Assembly: GCA_016705335.1 (NCBI GenBank)
Contig: JADIYN010000076.1
Coordinates: 1 to 6,538 of the forward strand
Direction: 5' to 3'
Source of the DNA: Draconibacterium sp.
GTDB lineage: Bacteria > Bacteroidota > Bacteroidia > Bacteroidales > Prolixibacteraceae
DNA: 6,538 bases
Below the pieces are notes generated by a model. It saw only the letters and a program-made list of their open reading frames with translations. It made no database searches and was not told the DNA's origin. The position numbers were made by a program, and so were the translations under genes. Shown one piece after another: positions 1-6,538 of the stretch. Every line of letters begins with the position of its first letter. Position 1 is the stretch's first letter.

Positions 1-470
1 CTTTTGAAGGTGGCGATGATTTTCTTGTAATCGATAACAACCTGAAAAACGTAAACTACAAACTTGCCCAGTGCTGTAATCCCGTTTTTGGCGATTCAAT
101 TTACGGTTTTGTAACTATCCGCGAGGGAATTAAAATTCACCGGAACAGTTGTCCAAATGCGCCGCAGATGAAAGAGCGCTTCCCCTACCGGATCATAAAA
201 GCAAAATGGCGCGATACTACAAACAAAAGTTCTTTTTTAACTTCGCTCTATATTTCCGGGGTCGATGAAGAAGGAATTGTATCGGAAATAACACATATTA
301 TTGCAAAGGATTTAGGAACTCAAATGCGTTCGATTAACATTGAATCTGACAAGGGAAAATTTGAAGGAAAACTAAAAATACTTGTTTACAGTCTCGATCA
401 TCTCGAGTTTTTAATTCAAAAAACTTAAAAAAGCAAAGGTGTGGTTTCAGTAACCCGGGGAGAACAATGA
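1..470 (+). CDS. rel: RelA/SpoT family (p)ppGpp synthetase/hydrolase, C-terminal part (5' end outside window)
   Basis: Only the regulatory C-terminus of the stringent-response alarmone enzyme is present. The first whole codon is at base 3. The segment LAQCCNPVFGDSIYGF followed by IHRNSCPN is the conserved Cys-Cys...His...Cys zinc-finger-like domain. A C-terminal ACT/RRM domain follows, starting near SFLTSLYISGVDEEGIVSEI. By family knowledge these parts sense ribosome or ligand state and control the HD hydrolase and synthetase domains, which lie upstream of the window. An in-frame TAA at 426-428 cuts the ACT domain short. If one A is removed from the A-run near 418-423 and one G added near 438, the protein continues as LIQKLKKAKGVVSVTRGEQ, a normal Rel ending, and stops at TGA 468-470. 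I therefore place the true end at 470, overlapping the next start by 4 nt. Family identity is very sure; the corrected end is an inference. Confidence 0.93.
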
Positions 471-1583
471 ATATTTTAATAGCACCCAATTCGATGAAGG
501 GAAGTTTAAATGCTTTCGATTTTGCAGATACAGTTGAACAGGCATTTGCACATTCTTCAAAATTTAAATTGCGAAAAGTTCCTGTTGCCGATGGTGGCGA
601 CTTTACCGGCGAAATAATTGCCAAGCTTTAAACGCTGAAAAGATAAAAATCGAAGTTAAAAATCCATTCGGCAAAAAATAAATTCACAGTATTTCGTTTC
701 CGGCAAAACCGCAATCATTGAAATGGCCGATGCTTCGGGAATGAAATTAGTTAAAAAACAGATTTAAACCCGTTAAAAAGCTCTTCATTCGGTACAGGTG
801 AACTAATTACTGATGCTTTAATTAAAAAGGTTGTAACGAAATTTTACTTGCCATTGGTGGCAGTGCCACAGTTGATGGTGGAATGGGAATGATGGAAGCT
901 CTGGGATTTTCTTTTTGGATAAAACGGAATTGAACTTTGGGAAATGAAACAATTTGGGAAAAGTTGTTGAAAATGTTCCTCACCTAAAAGATTCCCAAAG
1001 TTTCGATAAAATTATTTGCGATGTTGATAAACCCCTCTTCGGTGCAACAGGAGCTGCGCTGTTTTTGGTCCGCAAAAAGGAGCAACTCCTGATATGGTTA
1101 TTCAACTGGAAAACGGTTTGAAAAACTGGGCAGATATTCTACAAAAAGAAACCGGTAAAAAAACTGCAAAAATAGCCGGAACGGGTGCGGCAGGAGGTAT
1201 TTCAATGCCGTTGCTCTCTTTTTTTAATGCTGCAATTGTTCCCGGCGCCGATTTCGTTCTTTCTCTCTTAAATTTTGATGAACATGTAAAGTGGGCTGAT
1301 GTAGTTATCACCGGTGAAGGAAAACTTGATGCACAAACATTAAATAACAAAGCCCCGTTTGCGGTTTCGAAATGGGCGAAAAAACAAAACAAACCTGTTT
1401 TTGCATTTGGCGGATTGGTTGAAAAAGAAGCTGCAATTGCATTTGACAGGATTTTTTGCATATCAAAAAAAGGTACAGATTTGGAATATGCAATAAAAAA
1501 TGCCCGGCAAATACTTTATGATTTTACCTTTAATTTGCACTGGATAAATATTGAAAGTTTATTAACAGAAGTTAGCAAAGTAA
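467..1583 (+). CDS. glxK: Glycerate 2-kinase (GarK/GlxK family), interrupted by several frameshifts
   Basis: This enzyme phosphorylates glycerate with ATP, feeding glycerate from glyoxylate or sugar-acid breakdown into glycolysis. It begins MNILIAPNSMKGSLNAFDFA at ATG 467, then KVPVADGGDF, the canonical family N-terminus. Joined across frames, further family blocks follow: GKTAIIEMADASGMKLV (about 703-752), SSSFGTGELITDAL, ILLAIGGSATVDGGMGMMEA (about 841-900), CDVDKPLFGATGAA, FFGPQKGATPDM (about 1064-1096), GTGAAGGISMPLLSFF and ADVVITGEGKLDAQTL. At least seven single-base losses are needed, at about 626-629, 673-678, 753-758, 829, 912-916, 921-924 and 1062-1066, nearly all in homopolymers. 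The joined length (about 370 residues) is normal for the family. The 3' end is uncertain: the frame stays open to 1666, but family length and the TAATG at 1581-1585 suggest a stop near 1583. SD-like GGGGAG lies at 457-462, and the start overlaps the rel stop. Confidence 0.9.
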
Positions 1584-1857
1584 TGAGCAACGAAAAATTA
1601 AACCGGGTTTTAGAGCTTATCAACGCCGAAAAAGCAAAAGAAGCACAAATTCTTTTAACGAAATAACGCCCGAAGAAACTGTTGAATATTTGATGGTTTC
1701 AGGAAAATTAGAACAGAAATTCCAAAACTGGGGAAAAGCGATGAATGCCTACTCAAAGATTATTCAGATTGAACCGGAAAATATTGAAGCTAAAAACCGT
1801 ATCAAAATGATTCAAAGCATTTTAAACTTTTGGAATCCTGAAATGTTTAATCTATAG
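1583..1857 (+). CDS. Small tetratricopeptide-repeat protein (about 91 aa, one frameshift)
   Basis: Starting at ATG 1583 (MSNEKLNRVLELINAEKAKE), the frame reaches a stop at 1666. Adding one T to the run at 1652-1655 continues it as NEITPEETVEYLMVSGKLEQ to TAG 1855-1857. The central part, QNWGKAMNAYSKIIQIEPEN, is a TPR helix pair. The tail ILNFWNPEMFNL resembles the ILNFYNKDMYN-type end of a short TPR protein I associate with Bacteroidales genomes. The role is unknown; TPRs usually mediate protein-protein contacts. No signal peptide is visible, so it is probably cytoplasmic. The TAATG at the start implies coupling to the kinase upstream. Alternatively, this could be a C-terminal extension of the kinase, since the sequenced frame runs through unbroken, but the combined length would be unusual for that family. 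Confidence 0.72.
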
Positions 1858-1945
1858 ACTGATTGAATAATTAGAGATGAAGAATCAATTTCAACTTAGA
1901 ATTTTTTAACATTTTGTCAATCAAGTTGTTAAAGTTTGTAGTTAA

Positions 1946-1979
1946 GTTTTAGGAAATTAATTCATAATTGTTATTTTTG
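1946..1979 (+). promoter_or_regulatory. Candidate Bacteroidota-type promoter for the secreted TPR gene
   Basis: TATTTTTG at 1972-1979 is an exact match to the TAnnTTTG -7 element used by the Bacteroidota primary sigma factor. A T-rich GTTTTA at 1946-1951 sits 20 nt upstream and could be a weak -33 element, though the classical TTTG is not exact. Initiation would fall near 1985, leaving a 5' UTR of roughly 50 nt. The 179-nt gap 1858-2036 contains no other recognisable feature; it is AT-rich and shows no strong terminator after the small TPR gene. Confidence 0.4.
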
Positions 1980-2036
1980 GGAACTCAATAAAAAAGTAGT
2001 GTATAAATAAATAAGTAAAAAAACAGAATTAATTAA

Positions 2037-2895
2037 ATGAAAGATTTAAAAATGAAAAAAGTATTATTATTTGGGTTGGCGATTGTTTTCTCAGTATTTT
2101 CATATGCTCAGGACGCGGCAGATAAATTGAATCAGGCACAGGAAGCTATGAAGGCTCAGGATTACGCAAAAGCTTACAAGTTATATGATGAAGCTATGAG
2201 TAATATTGGCGATGTGCAGGTTGATGCATCAATAAATTTTAATATTGGTTTTGCAGCCTACAAAGCAGAAAATCTTGAAGGTGCAGTAAAATATTTCGAC
2301 AAAGCCATTGAATTAGGCACAAATATTTCAAAAAGCCATGAATATAAAGCCTTGGCTTACAATGATAAAAAGGATTATGCAAATGCAGTTGCAAGTTTTG
2401 AAAAAGCAATTGCAACATCTAAAGAAAGAACAGAGGCACTTGTTTTTAATGCTGCAATCGCTGCATACAATGGAAATGCTCTTGATAAAGCGGTTGAACT
2501 TTTGGAAAATGTATTAGAGGGTTAAAGGAGAAACTGCACTTTTTTACAAAGCAGCAGTTTTAAAGAAACAGGATAAAGATGCTGAATATAAAGCGACTCT
2601 GGAAGAAGGAGCTGCAAAATTCCCCGGCGATGAAAAAATTGGCCCTGCTTTAGCAAGTGTTTATGTATCAGAAGGTAATGAATTATACAAAGCTGGTGCA
2701 GATATACTTGGTGAGGCAAACAAAAAAGTGAATGCCGGTACTTTGAAAACAGATGATCCTGCATACACTGCCCAGGTTGAAAAAGCCCAGGTTGAGTTTA
2801 AAAAAGCTATTGAAATTCTTGAAAAAGCAAAAGCGCTGGATGCTTCAAATAAAAATGTGCAAACTTTGCTCGATGCTTGTAAATCTGTATTATAG
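2037..2895 (+). CDS. Secreted/periplasmic tetratricopeptide-repeat protein (about 285 aa, one frameshift)
   Basis: The protein carries a clear Sec signal peptide: MKKVLLFGLAIVFSVFSYA, with probable cleavage before QDAADKL. It should therefore act in the periplasm. The mature part is a chain of TPR helix pairs: AQEAMKAQDYAKAYKLYDEA, then INFNIGFAAYKAENLEGAVK, then KALAYNDKKDYANAVASFEK, then a fourth around NAAIAAYNGNALDKAVELLE. A stop at 2523-2525 is removed by adding one base (probably G) near 2518-2522, after which KGETALFYKAAVLKKQDKDA continues to TAG 2893-2895. The end is helical and rich in Lys and Ala (AQVEFKKAIEILEKAKALD), resembling a further repeat. ATG 2037 gives MKDLKMKKV; ATG 2052 gives the more typical signal-peptide start MKKV, and I consider 2052 equally likely. 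The gene appears monocistronic, with its own promoter candidate and a strong terminator. No specific partner can be named. Confidence 0.87.
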
Positions 2896-2910
2896 TTGAT
2901 TGAATTGGTA

Positions 2911-2946
2911 AAAAAAACCGTTCCAGATTTCCGGAGCGGTTTTTTT
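2911..2946. terminator. Intrinsic terminator, probably bidirectional, between convergent genes
   Basis: AAAAAAACCGTTCC (2911-2924) pairs with GGAGCGGTTTTTTT (2933-2946) across an 8-nt loop, with one G-T wobble. The A-run on the left and T-run on the right give a U-tract on either strand. It lies 15 nt after the TPR stop and 19 nt beyond the ettA stop on the other strand, so it fits both genes. Confidence 0.85.
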
Positions 2947-2965
2947 GTTTAAAAGCATGGTGAAA

Positions 2966-4644
2966 CTACATCAGCTTTTTGTATTTTATCCGTTTTGGAG
3001 TATCATTTCCCAGCCGCTTTTTACGGTTTTCTTCATAATCTGAGAAGGAACCTTCAAAAAAATAAACTTCAGAGTTACCTTCAAAAGCCAGTATATGTGT
3101 TGCAATTCGGTCTAAAAACCAGCGATCATGTGAAATAACCACAGCACAACCCGCAAAACCTTCAAGTCCTTCTTCCAAAGCCCGCAGCGTGTTTACATCA
3201 ATATCGTTTGTTGGTTCATCGAGCAAAAGCACATTGCCTTCAGCTTTTAAGGCCAACGCCAAATGAAGCCTGTTTTTTTCACCACCCGAAAGTACACCAC
3301 ATTTTTTCTCCTGGTCGGAACCTGTAAAGTTAAACCTGCCAACATAAGCACGCGAATTGGTGAGTTTATTGCCAAGCATAATCGATTCAGTTCCGCCGGT
3401 AATTACTTCAAAAACCGATTTATTTGGATCAATTGCTTTGTGGGTTTGGTCAACGTAACTGATTTTTACAGTTTCACCAATATCAATTTTTCCGGCATCG
3501 GCTTCCAGTTGTTTCATAATCAACTTAAACAATGTGGTTTTACCGGCACCGTTGGGCCCAATTACACCAATAATTCCTGCCGGCGGTAGTTTAAACGTCA
3601 GTTTTTCAAAAAGAATTCTATCTCCATAACCTTTTGAAACGCCCTCCATTTCAATTACTTTGTCACCGAGACGGGGACCGTTTGGAATAAATATTTCAAG
3701 TTTTTCTTCTTTCTGTTTTACATCTTCGTTCAGCATTTTATCATAGGCACCTAAACGTGCTTTCGATTTTGCCTGACGTGCTTTTGGCGACATGCGTACC
3801 CATTCCAGCTCGCGTTCGAGTGTTTTACGCCGTTTCGAATGTGTTTTTTCCTCCTGTTCCAATCGTTTCGATTTTTGCTCCAGCCACGAAGTATAATTTC
3901 CTTTCCATGGAATTCCCTGGCCGCGGTCGAGTTCAAGAATCCAACCAGCAACATTGTCGAGGAAATAACGGTCGTGAGTGATGCAAATAACAGTTCCTTT
4001 ATATTGCGCAAGGTGCATTTCGAGCCACAAAATACTTTCGGCATCCAAATGGTTGGTTGGTTCATCAAGCAAAAAACATCGGGTTCGCGGAGTAAAAACG
4101 GCAAAGCGCAACCCTGCGGCGCTCACCACCCGAAAGTTCAATTCACGGCTGATCATCGGGCGGACATCGCAAAGCATCCATGGCACGTTCCAACTTACTG
4201 TCGAGGTTCCATGCATCCAAATGATCAATTTTTTCCTGTAAAGTTGCCTGTTCTGCCATTAACCGATCCATTTCATCGGGATTCTCATAAACTTCAGGTA
4301 ATCCGAATTTCAGGTTTATATCTTCATAAGCCTTCAGTGCGTCAACAGTTTCCTGAACTCCTTCCTGTACAATTTCTTTTACTGTTTTTGTTTCATCTAG
4401 CTGAGGGTCCTGGTCAAGCAATCCAACCGAGTAACCCGGAGAAAAAACCAGTTCACCGTTAAACGATTTTTCCTGTCCGGCAATGATCCTAAGCAAAGTG
4501 GATTTTCCCTGAACCGTTTAACCCGATGATCCGATTTTAGCTCCAAGAAAAAAAGGAAAGAGAAATGTCTTTGATTACAGTTTTATTGGGTGGGTAAGTT
4601 TTACTCACTTTGTACATCGAAAATATGATTTTTTCGTCGCTCAT
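2966..4644 (-). CDS. ettA: EttA-type ABC-F ATPase (energy-dependent translational throttle), frameshifted near the N-terminal half
   Basis: This is a soluble ABC-F protein with two nucleotide-binding domains and no membrane segment. EttA binds the ribosomal E site and gates early elongation according to ADP/ATP. The joined protein is about 560 residues, the usual EttA length, and starts MSDEKIIFSMYKVSKTYPP at 4644. NBD1 holds the Walker A GLNGSGKST (4524-4500, after frame correction), the signature LSGGERRRVALCR and LLDEPTNHLDAESILW. The linker ELDRGQGIPWKGNYTSWLEQ is EttA-specific. NBD2 holds GPNGAGKTT, LSGGEKNRLHLAL, LLLDEPTNDID and SHDRWFLDRIATHIL. The end, PKRIKYKKLM, matches the EttA C-terminus. 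Apparent errors are an extra T at 4548-4554, a missing G near 4531, an extra A at 4503-4506, an in-frame TGA at 4143-4145, and missing T at 4094-4098 and 4071-4076. From 4069 to the stop the frame is clean. Confidence 0.95.
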
Positions 4645-4667
4645 TTTTTTTAATTTTTAATTTGGGT

Positions 4668-4701
4668 CAAAAATACAACAGATTGTTAGATTGAATTAAA
4701 A
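4668..4701 (-). promoter_or_regulatory. Candidate Bacteroidota-type promoter for ettA
   Basis: Read on the minus strand, TATTTTTG at 4675-4668 is an exact TAnnTTTG -7 element, identical to the one in front of the TPR gene. A TTTT at 4701-4698 lies 22 nt upstream as a weak -33 candidate. Initiation near 4660 would leave a leader of roughly 15-20 nt before ATG 4644, in an AT-rich stretch with no Shine-Dalgarno, as is common in this phylum. Confidence 0.42.
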
Positions 4702-4811
4702 TAAACGATTTGAGATGAATTTTTTATTGTGTTTTAACCAGATAAATCAGATTAAAAGATTAGAGCTTTTAGATTGTTGATAATTCAATTATTTACCTGG
4801 CACACTTTTTC

Positions 4812-4843
4812 CTTCCTTGGAAGCCTGCCTGTCGGTAGGCAGG
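4812..4843. repeat. Two abutting palindromes, likely a dispersed intergenic repeat
   Basis: CTTCCTTGGAAG (4812-4823) is a 5-bp-arm palindrome. It is followed directly by CCTGCCT (4824-4830), a six-base GTCGGT loop and AGGCAGG (4837-4843), a 7-bp-arm hairpin. A GC-rich tail with GGGCTTTT (4852-4859) follows and can also pair with AAGCC at 4821-4825. The block is markedly more GC-rich than the DNA around it. It lies 14 nt beyond the stop of the minus-strand hypothetical gene and upstream of the ettA promoter candidate. It resembles intergenic palindromes that recur in Bacteroidota genomes, and could act as a terminator or mRNA stabiliser. Only one copy is visible here, so the repeat status is inferred. 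Confidence 0.55.
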
Positions 4844-4857
4844 GTTGGGATGGGCTT

Positions 4858-5317
4858 TTATAATTGTTCAATCGCATCCTCATAATCAAACTGCAAATCT
4901 TCGTGCAATGTGGCGTGTACTTTTTTGATTCTTTCTTTTTGACGGAGATACATATTTAAAATCACGCGGTGTGAACGCATTTGAATCCCCGATTTTTCAT
5001 GGTCTGGCAGAAATGAAGAGAAGTTCGATTTCTGTTTCTTTCAACCTGAAAAATTTGATGTATTTATCGGTGGTTTTAGTGCTTTGCGAAGTGTTTTTTG
5101 CCAGGTAAAAACTGGTTTTATTGAGTTGTTTGAACTGTTCATCGATCTCATTTTACATTCTGAATAAATGACTGTTCGTTTTGCCTCAAAAAGAAGATAA
5201 TTGAGCAGCTCCTTGTTCTCTTTTTGTATTTGGCCAGTCTCAGACAAAGTTCCTGCAACTGCGCGGAGCAACCGTTTGAAGTTCCTTTTTTATTTCACTG
5301 AGCGAAGCTGTTTCCAT
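4858..5317 (-). CDS. Conserved hypothetical protein (about 154 aa), heavily frameshifted
   Basis: The gene starts at ATG 5317 (METASLSEIKKELQTVAP) and, joined across frames, ends LHEDLQFDYEDAIEQL at TAA 4860-4858. Intermediate blocks in different frames are AQLQELCLRLAKYKKENKEL, NYLLFEA, NEQSFIQNVK, EIDEQFKQLNKTSFYLAKK, TLRKALK, TDKYIKF, KETEIELL, HFCQTMK, SGIQMRSHRVILNMYLRQ and KERIKKVHAT. At least five single-base indels are needed. The composition is strongly helical and charged, with no signal peptide or membrane segment, so it is probably a cytoplasmic helical protein. I associate this layout (LCLRLAKYKKENKELLxYLLFEA... LHEDLQ) with a Bacteroidota-wide protein of unknown function; I cannot name a reaction. 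It lies 5 nt behind the secreted-protein gene and was probably co-transcribed with it. The model rests on conserved-looking blocks rather than one open frame. Confidence 0.68.
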
Positions 5318-5322
5318 CGAAC

Positions 5323-5954
5323 TTATCTTTTAACATGTAAGCCATAAACTTCAATCCAATCGAGGCGGGAGCAGGAAGCCGATTTTCCACCGGGCATTAA
5401 ATCGGTAAAACCAATTTCTCTTCCCGTTTTTTAAATCAAGTTTTTGTAACGGACCAATTTCAACAACCGATTTTGCATCGAGTTTGTACCATGTAATATC
5501 CTGAACATTGAATTCCCTAATTCGCCAGTCTTTTGTTGCGTCGTCGAACTGATCGCTAACCAGCCATGTTCCATCGGCTAGTTTCATAGTAATCCGCAAT
5601 TGCCGAAGTCCCGCCTGTTTCGAACGCCAGCTGATTTTTGCAAAACCAGTTAAATCCACATTGCTGGTTTTGTGTTTCAATGTAACCATCCAGTTTCCCA
5701 AACACAGTCCCGACCAAACATAAAACGGGTCGTCAATTGGTTGGGGATGATTACTTTTTTTCAGGCTGTCCTGTCCGGGTCCATACAATTGAACCAGCAA
5801 ATCGGGGTTGTTTACATGTTTTGCGAAAGAGGAATTTCTGCGGGAGTTTCTTTCCAGTCTTCCCGAAAAAAAAACCGGGGCGGTAATTTTCCTGACCTTT
5901 GACAATTCCGGTAAATCCAATGAAAAGCAGTAATAACAAAATTGGTTTATTCAT
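5323..5954 (-). CDS. Secreted protein of unknown function (about 210 aa), frameshifted
   Basis: ATG 5954 opens MNKPILLLLLFIGFTGIVKG, a clear signal peptide, so the product is exported. Joined frames then read FFREDWKETPAEIPLSQ, HVNNPDLLVQLYGPGQDSLK, DDPFYVWSGLCLGNWMVTLK, VDLTGFAKISWRSKQAGLRQ, LADGTWLVSDQFDDATKDWR, FNVQDITWYKLDAKSVVEIG and finally EIGFTDLMPGGKSASCSRLD, WIEVYGLHVKR, with TAA at 5325-5323. Indels are needed in the nine-A run (5866-5874), near 5818 and near 5425. The many Trp and Gly residues and the alternating pattern suggest a beta-sandwich like those in carbohydrate-associated proteins, but I recognise no catalytic motif and name no function. I recall similar uncharacterised secreted proteins in Bacteroidota. 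A near match to the -7 element (TTATTTTG, 5990-5983) lies just upstream. The frame that stays open from 5920 down to 5351 is the core of the gene; its own end past about 5425 is out of frame. Confidence 0.8.
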
Positions 5955-6538
5955 AATTTCTCATTTGATTTTATTCATTTTACAAAATAAAAATAAATGC
6001 TTCAAGTGAGCCTGTTTTTGGATAATATTTAAACATTTTTTTAGATAGATGAGTTTATTTTTACTCCTTTTCAGTTTCAGCGATTTCATTTAAAAATTTG
6101 AGTGTTCTGTCAAGATTTTGTCAGGGAACTTTTTTAAAACATATACTATTATTGCTGCAATTAATATACTGCCGCTGTTTGAGCAATTAACCAATTTATA
6201 AACAAGTACAGGTCTAAATTTAAGAAAGCTTTTGCTCAATAATTAAAAAAATAGGTGAAAACAGAGGGATAAATGTAAAGCATCTGTTTTCCCTGATTTC
6301 CATAAGTTTAAGTTTTTCCAACTTCTTTGTGTGAGAAGTACCGGAGTTTCTGCTTTTATATCATAAAGCAAATACAGTTTCTTTAAACTGAAAATAATAC
6401 TTAGCATCTGAATGCAATTAAAAAGTAATCCGGAATCAGAAATTTTATCTCTGATAACTGTGAAAATGAGAATTTTATCATAATAAACAGGAATAGCAAA
6501 TTTACAATTATCTCAAAAAAGCTGGTTCGTTTTATTAT
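5955..6538. other. AT-rich stretch without a recognisable gene
   Basis: I translated both strands of this 584-nt stretch and found only short open pieces with no recognisable motif. Examples are a 42-codon minus-strand frame (6089-5961) that is mostly Lys and Leu, and minus-strand pieces around 6340-6250 and 6240-6095. Given the indel rate elsewhere, a broken gene cannot be excluded. The part nearest 5955 probably carries the promoter of the secreted-protein gene. No RNA gene or mobile-element end is visible. Confidence 0.5.
6257..6291. repeat. Short inverted repeat (9-bp arms)
   Basis: GAAAACAGA at 6257-6265 and TCTGTTTTC at 6283-6291 are exact inverted arms separated by 17 nt, extended by two more pairs beyond one mismatch. 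No T-run follows on either strand at the right distance, so it is a poor intrinsic terminator. In such AT-rich DNA it may be chance. Confidence 0.25.

Noticed and set aside
334..624. Minus-strand open frame of 96 codons across the rel/kinase junction
   Set aside because: It lies antisense to the well-supported Rel ACT domain and the glycerate kinase N-terminus, and shows no motif.
626..1066. Programmed ribosomal frameshifting in the glycerate kinase
   Set aside because: At least seven shifts at unrelated homopolymers in one gene, and similar breaks in unrelated genes nearby, fit sequence error rather than a recoding signal.
1102..1461. Minus-strand open frame of 119 codons
   Set aside because: It is the antisense shadow of the glycerate kinase C-terminal half, which has clear family motifs in the plus frame.
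2522..2764. Minus-strand open frame of 80 codons rich in Leu, His and Gln
   Set aside because: It is antisense to the second half of the secreted TPR gene, and its composition is typical of a shadow frame.
3839..4462. Plus-strand open frame of 207 codons
   Set aside because: It is long, but wholly antisense to ettA, whose ABC-F motifs are unmistakable; the other plus-strand frames at 3263-3589, 3757-3981 and 3978-4241 are rejected for the same reason.
5672..5902. Plus-strand open frame of 76 codons
   Set aside because: It is antisense to the secreted protein, which has a signal peptide and a coherent sequence on the minus strand.
5961..6089. Minus-strand open frame of 42 codons just upstream of the secreted-protein gene
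   Set aside because: It is almost entirely Lys, Leu and Asn codons from AT-rich DNA, with no recognisable motif, so it is likely chance.
6179..6239. Inverted pair TTGAGCAA / TTGCTCAA 45 nt apart
   Set aside because: Arms of 8 bp at that distance in AT-rich DNA are expected by chance, and no flanking duplication or gene suggests an element end.

Overview
The window looks like chromosomal DNA from a member of the Bacteroidota, and probably from the Bacteroidales/Marinilabiliales side of that phylum (the order is a guess). The reasons are an AT-rich sequence, two exact copies of the TAnnTTTG promoter element typical of this phylum, lysine-rich proteins, and two small protein families that I associate with Bacteroidota. 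I see no mobile element, phage gene, tRNA, rRNA, CRISPR array or defence system. The content is housekeeping genes plus two uncharacterised genes.

Plus strand, 1-1857: the C-terminal end of a RelA/SpoT (p)ppGpp synthetase/hydrolase, then a glycerate 2-kinase, then a small TPR protein. Once apparent indels are corrected, rel and the kinase share an ATGA overlap, and the TPR start sits in a TAATG. This looks like one tightly packed, translationally coupled operon. A promoter candidate (1946-1979) then leads into a secreted or periplasmic TPR protein (2037-2895), which ends in a strong hairpin terminator (2911-2946).

Minus strand, 5954-2966: a secreted protein of unknown function (5323-5954) is followed after 5 nt by a conserved hypothetical gene (4858-5317). 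Next come an intergenic double palindrome and a promoter candidate, then ettA (2966-4644), an ABC-F ATPase that acts on the ribosome. ettA converges on the TPR gene, and the terminator between them is symmetric enough to serve both strands. From 5955 to 6538 I find no convincing gene.

The dominant oddity is the density of single-base indels. Nearly every gene is broken by frameshifts, mostly at homopolymers, yet the family motifs stay intact when the frames are joined. That pattern points to sequencing or assembly error rather than gene decay. All gene models below are joined across these breaks, so they cover more than the uninterrupted reading frames. I found no convincing new biological system. 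The least explained items are the secreted protein with its short partner gene and the intergenic palindrome.
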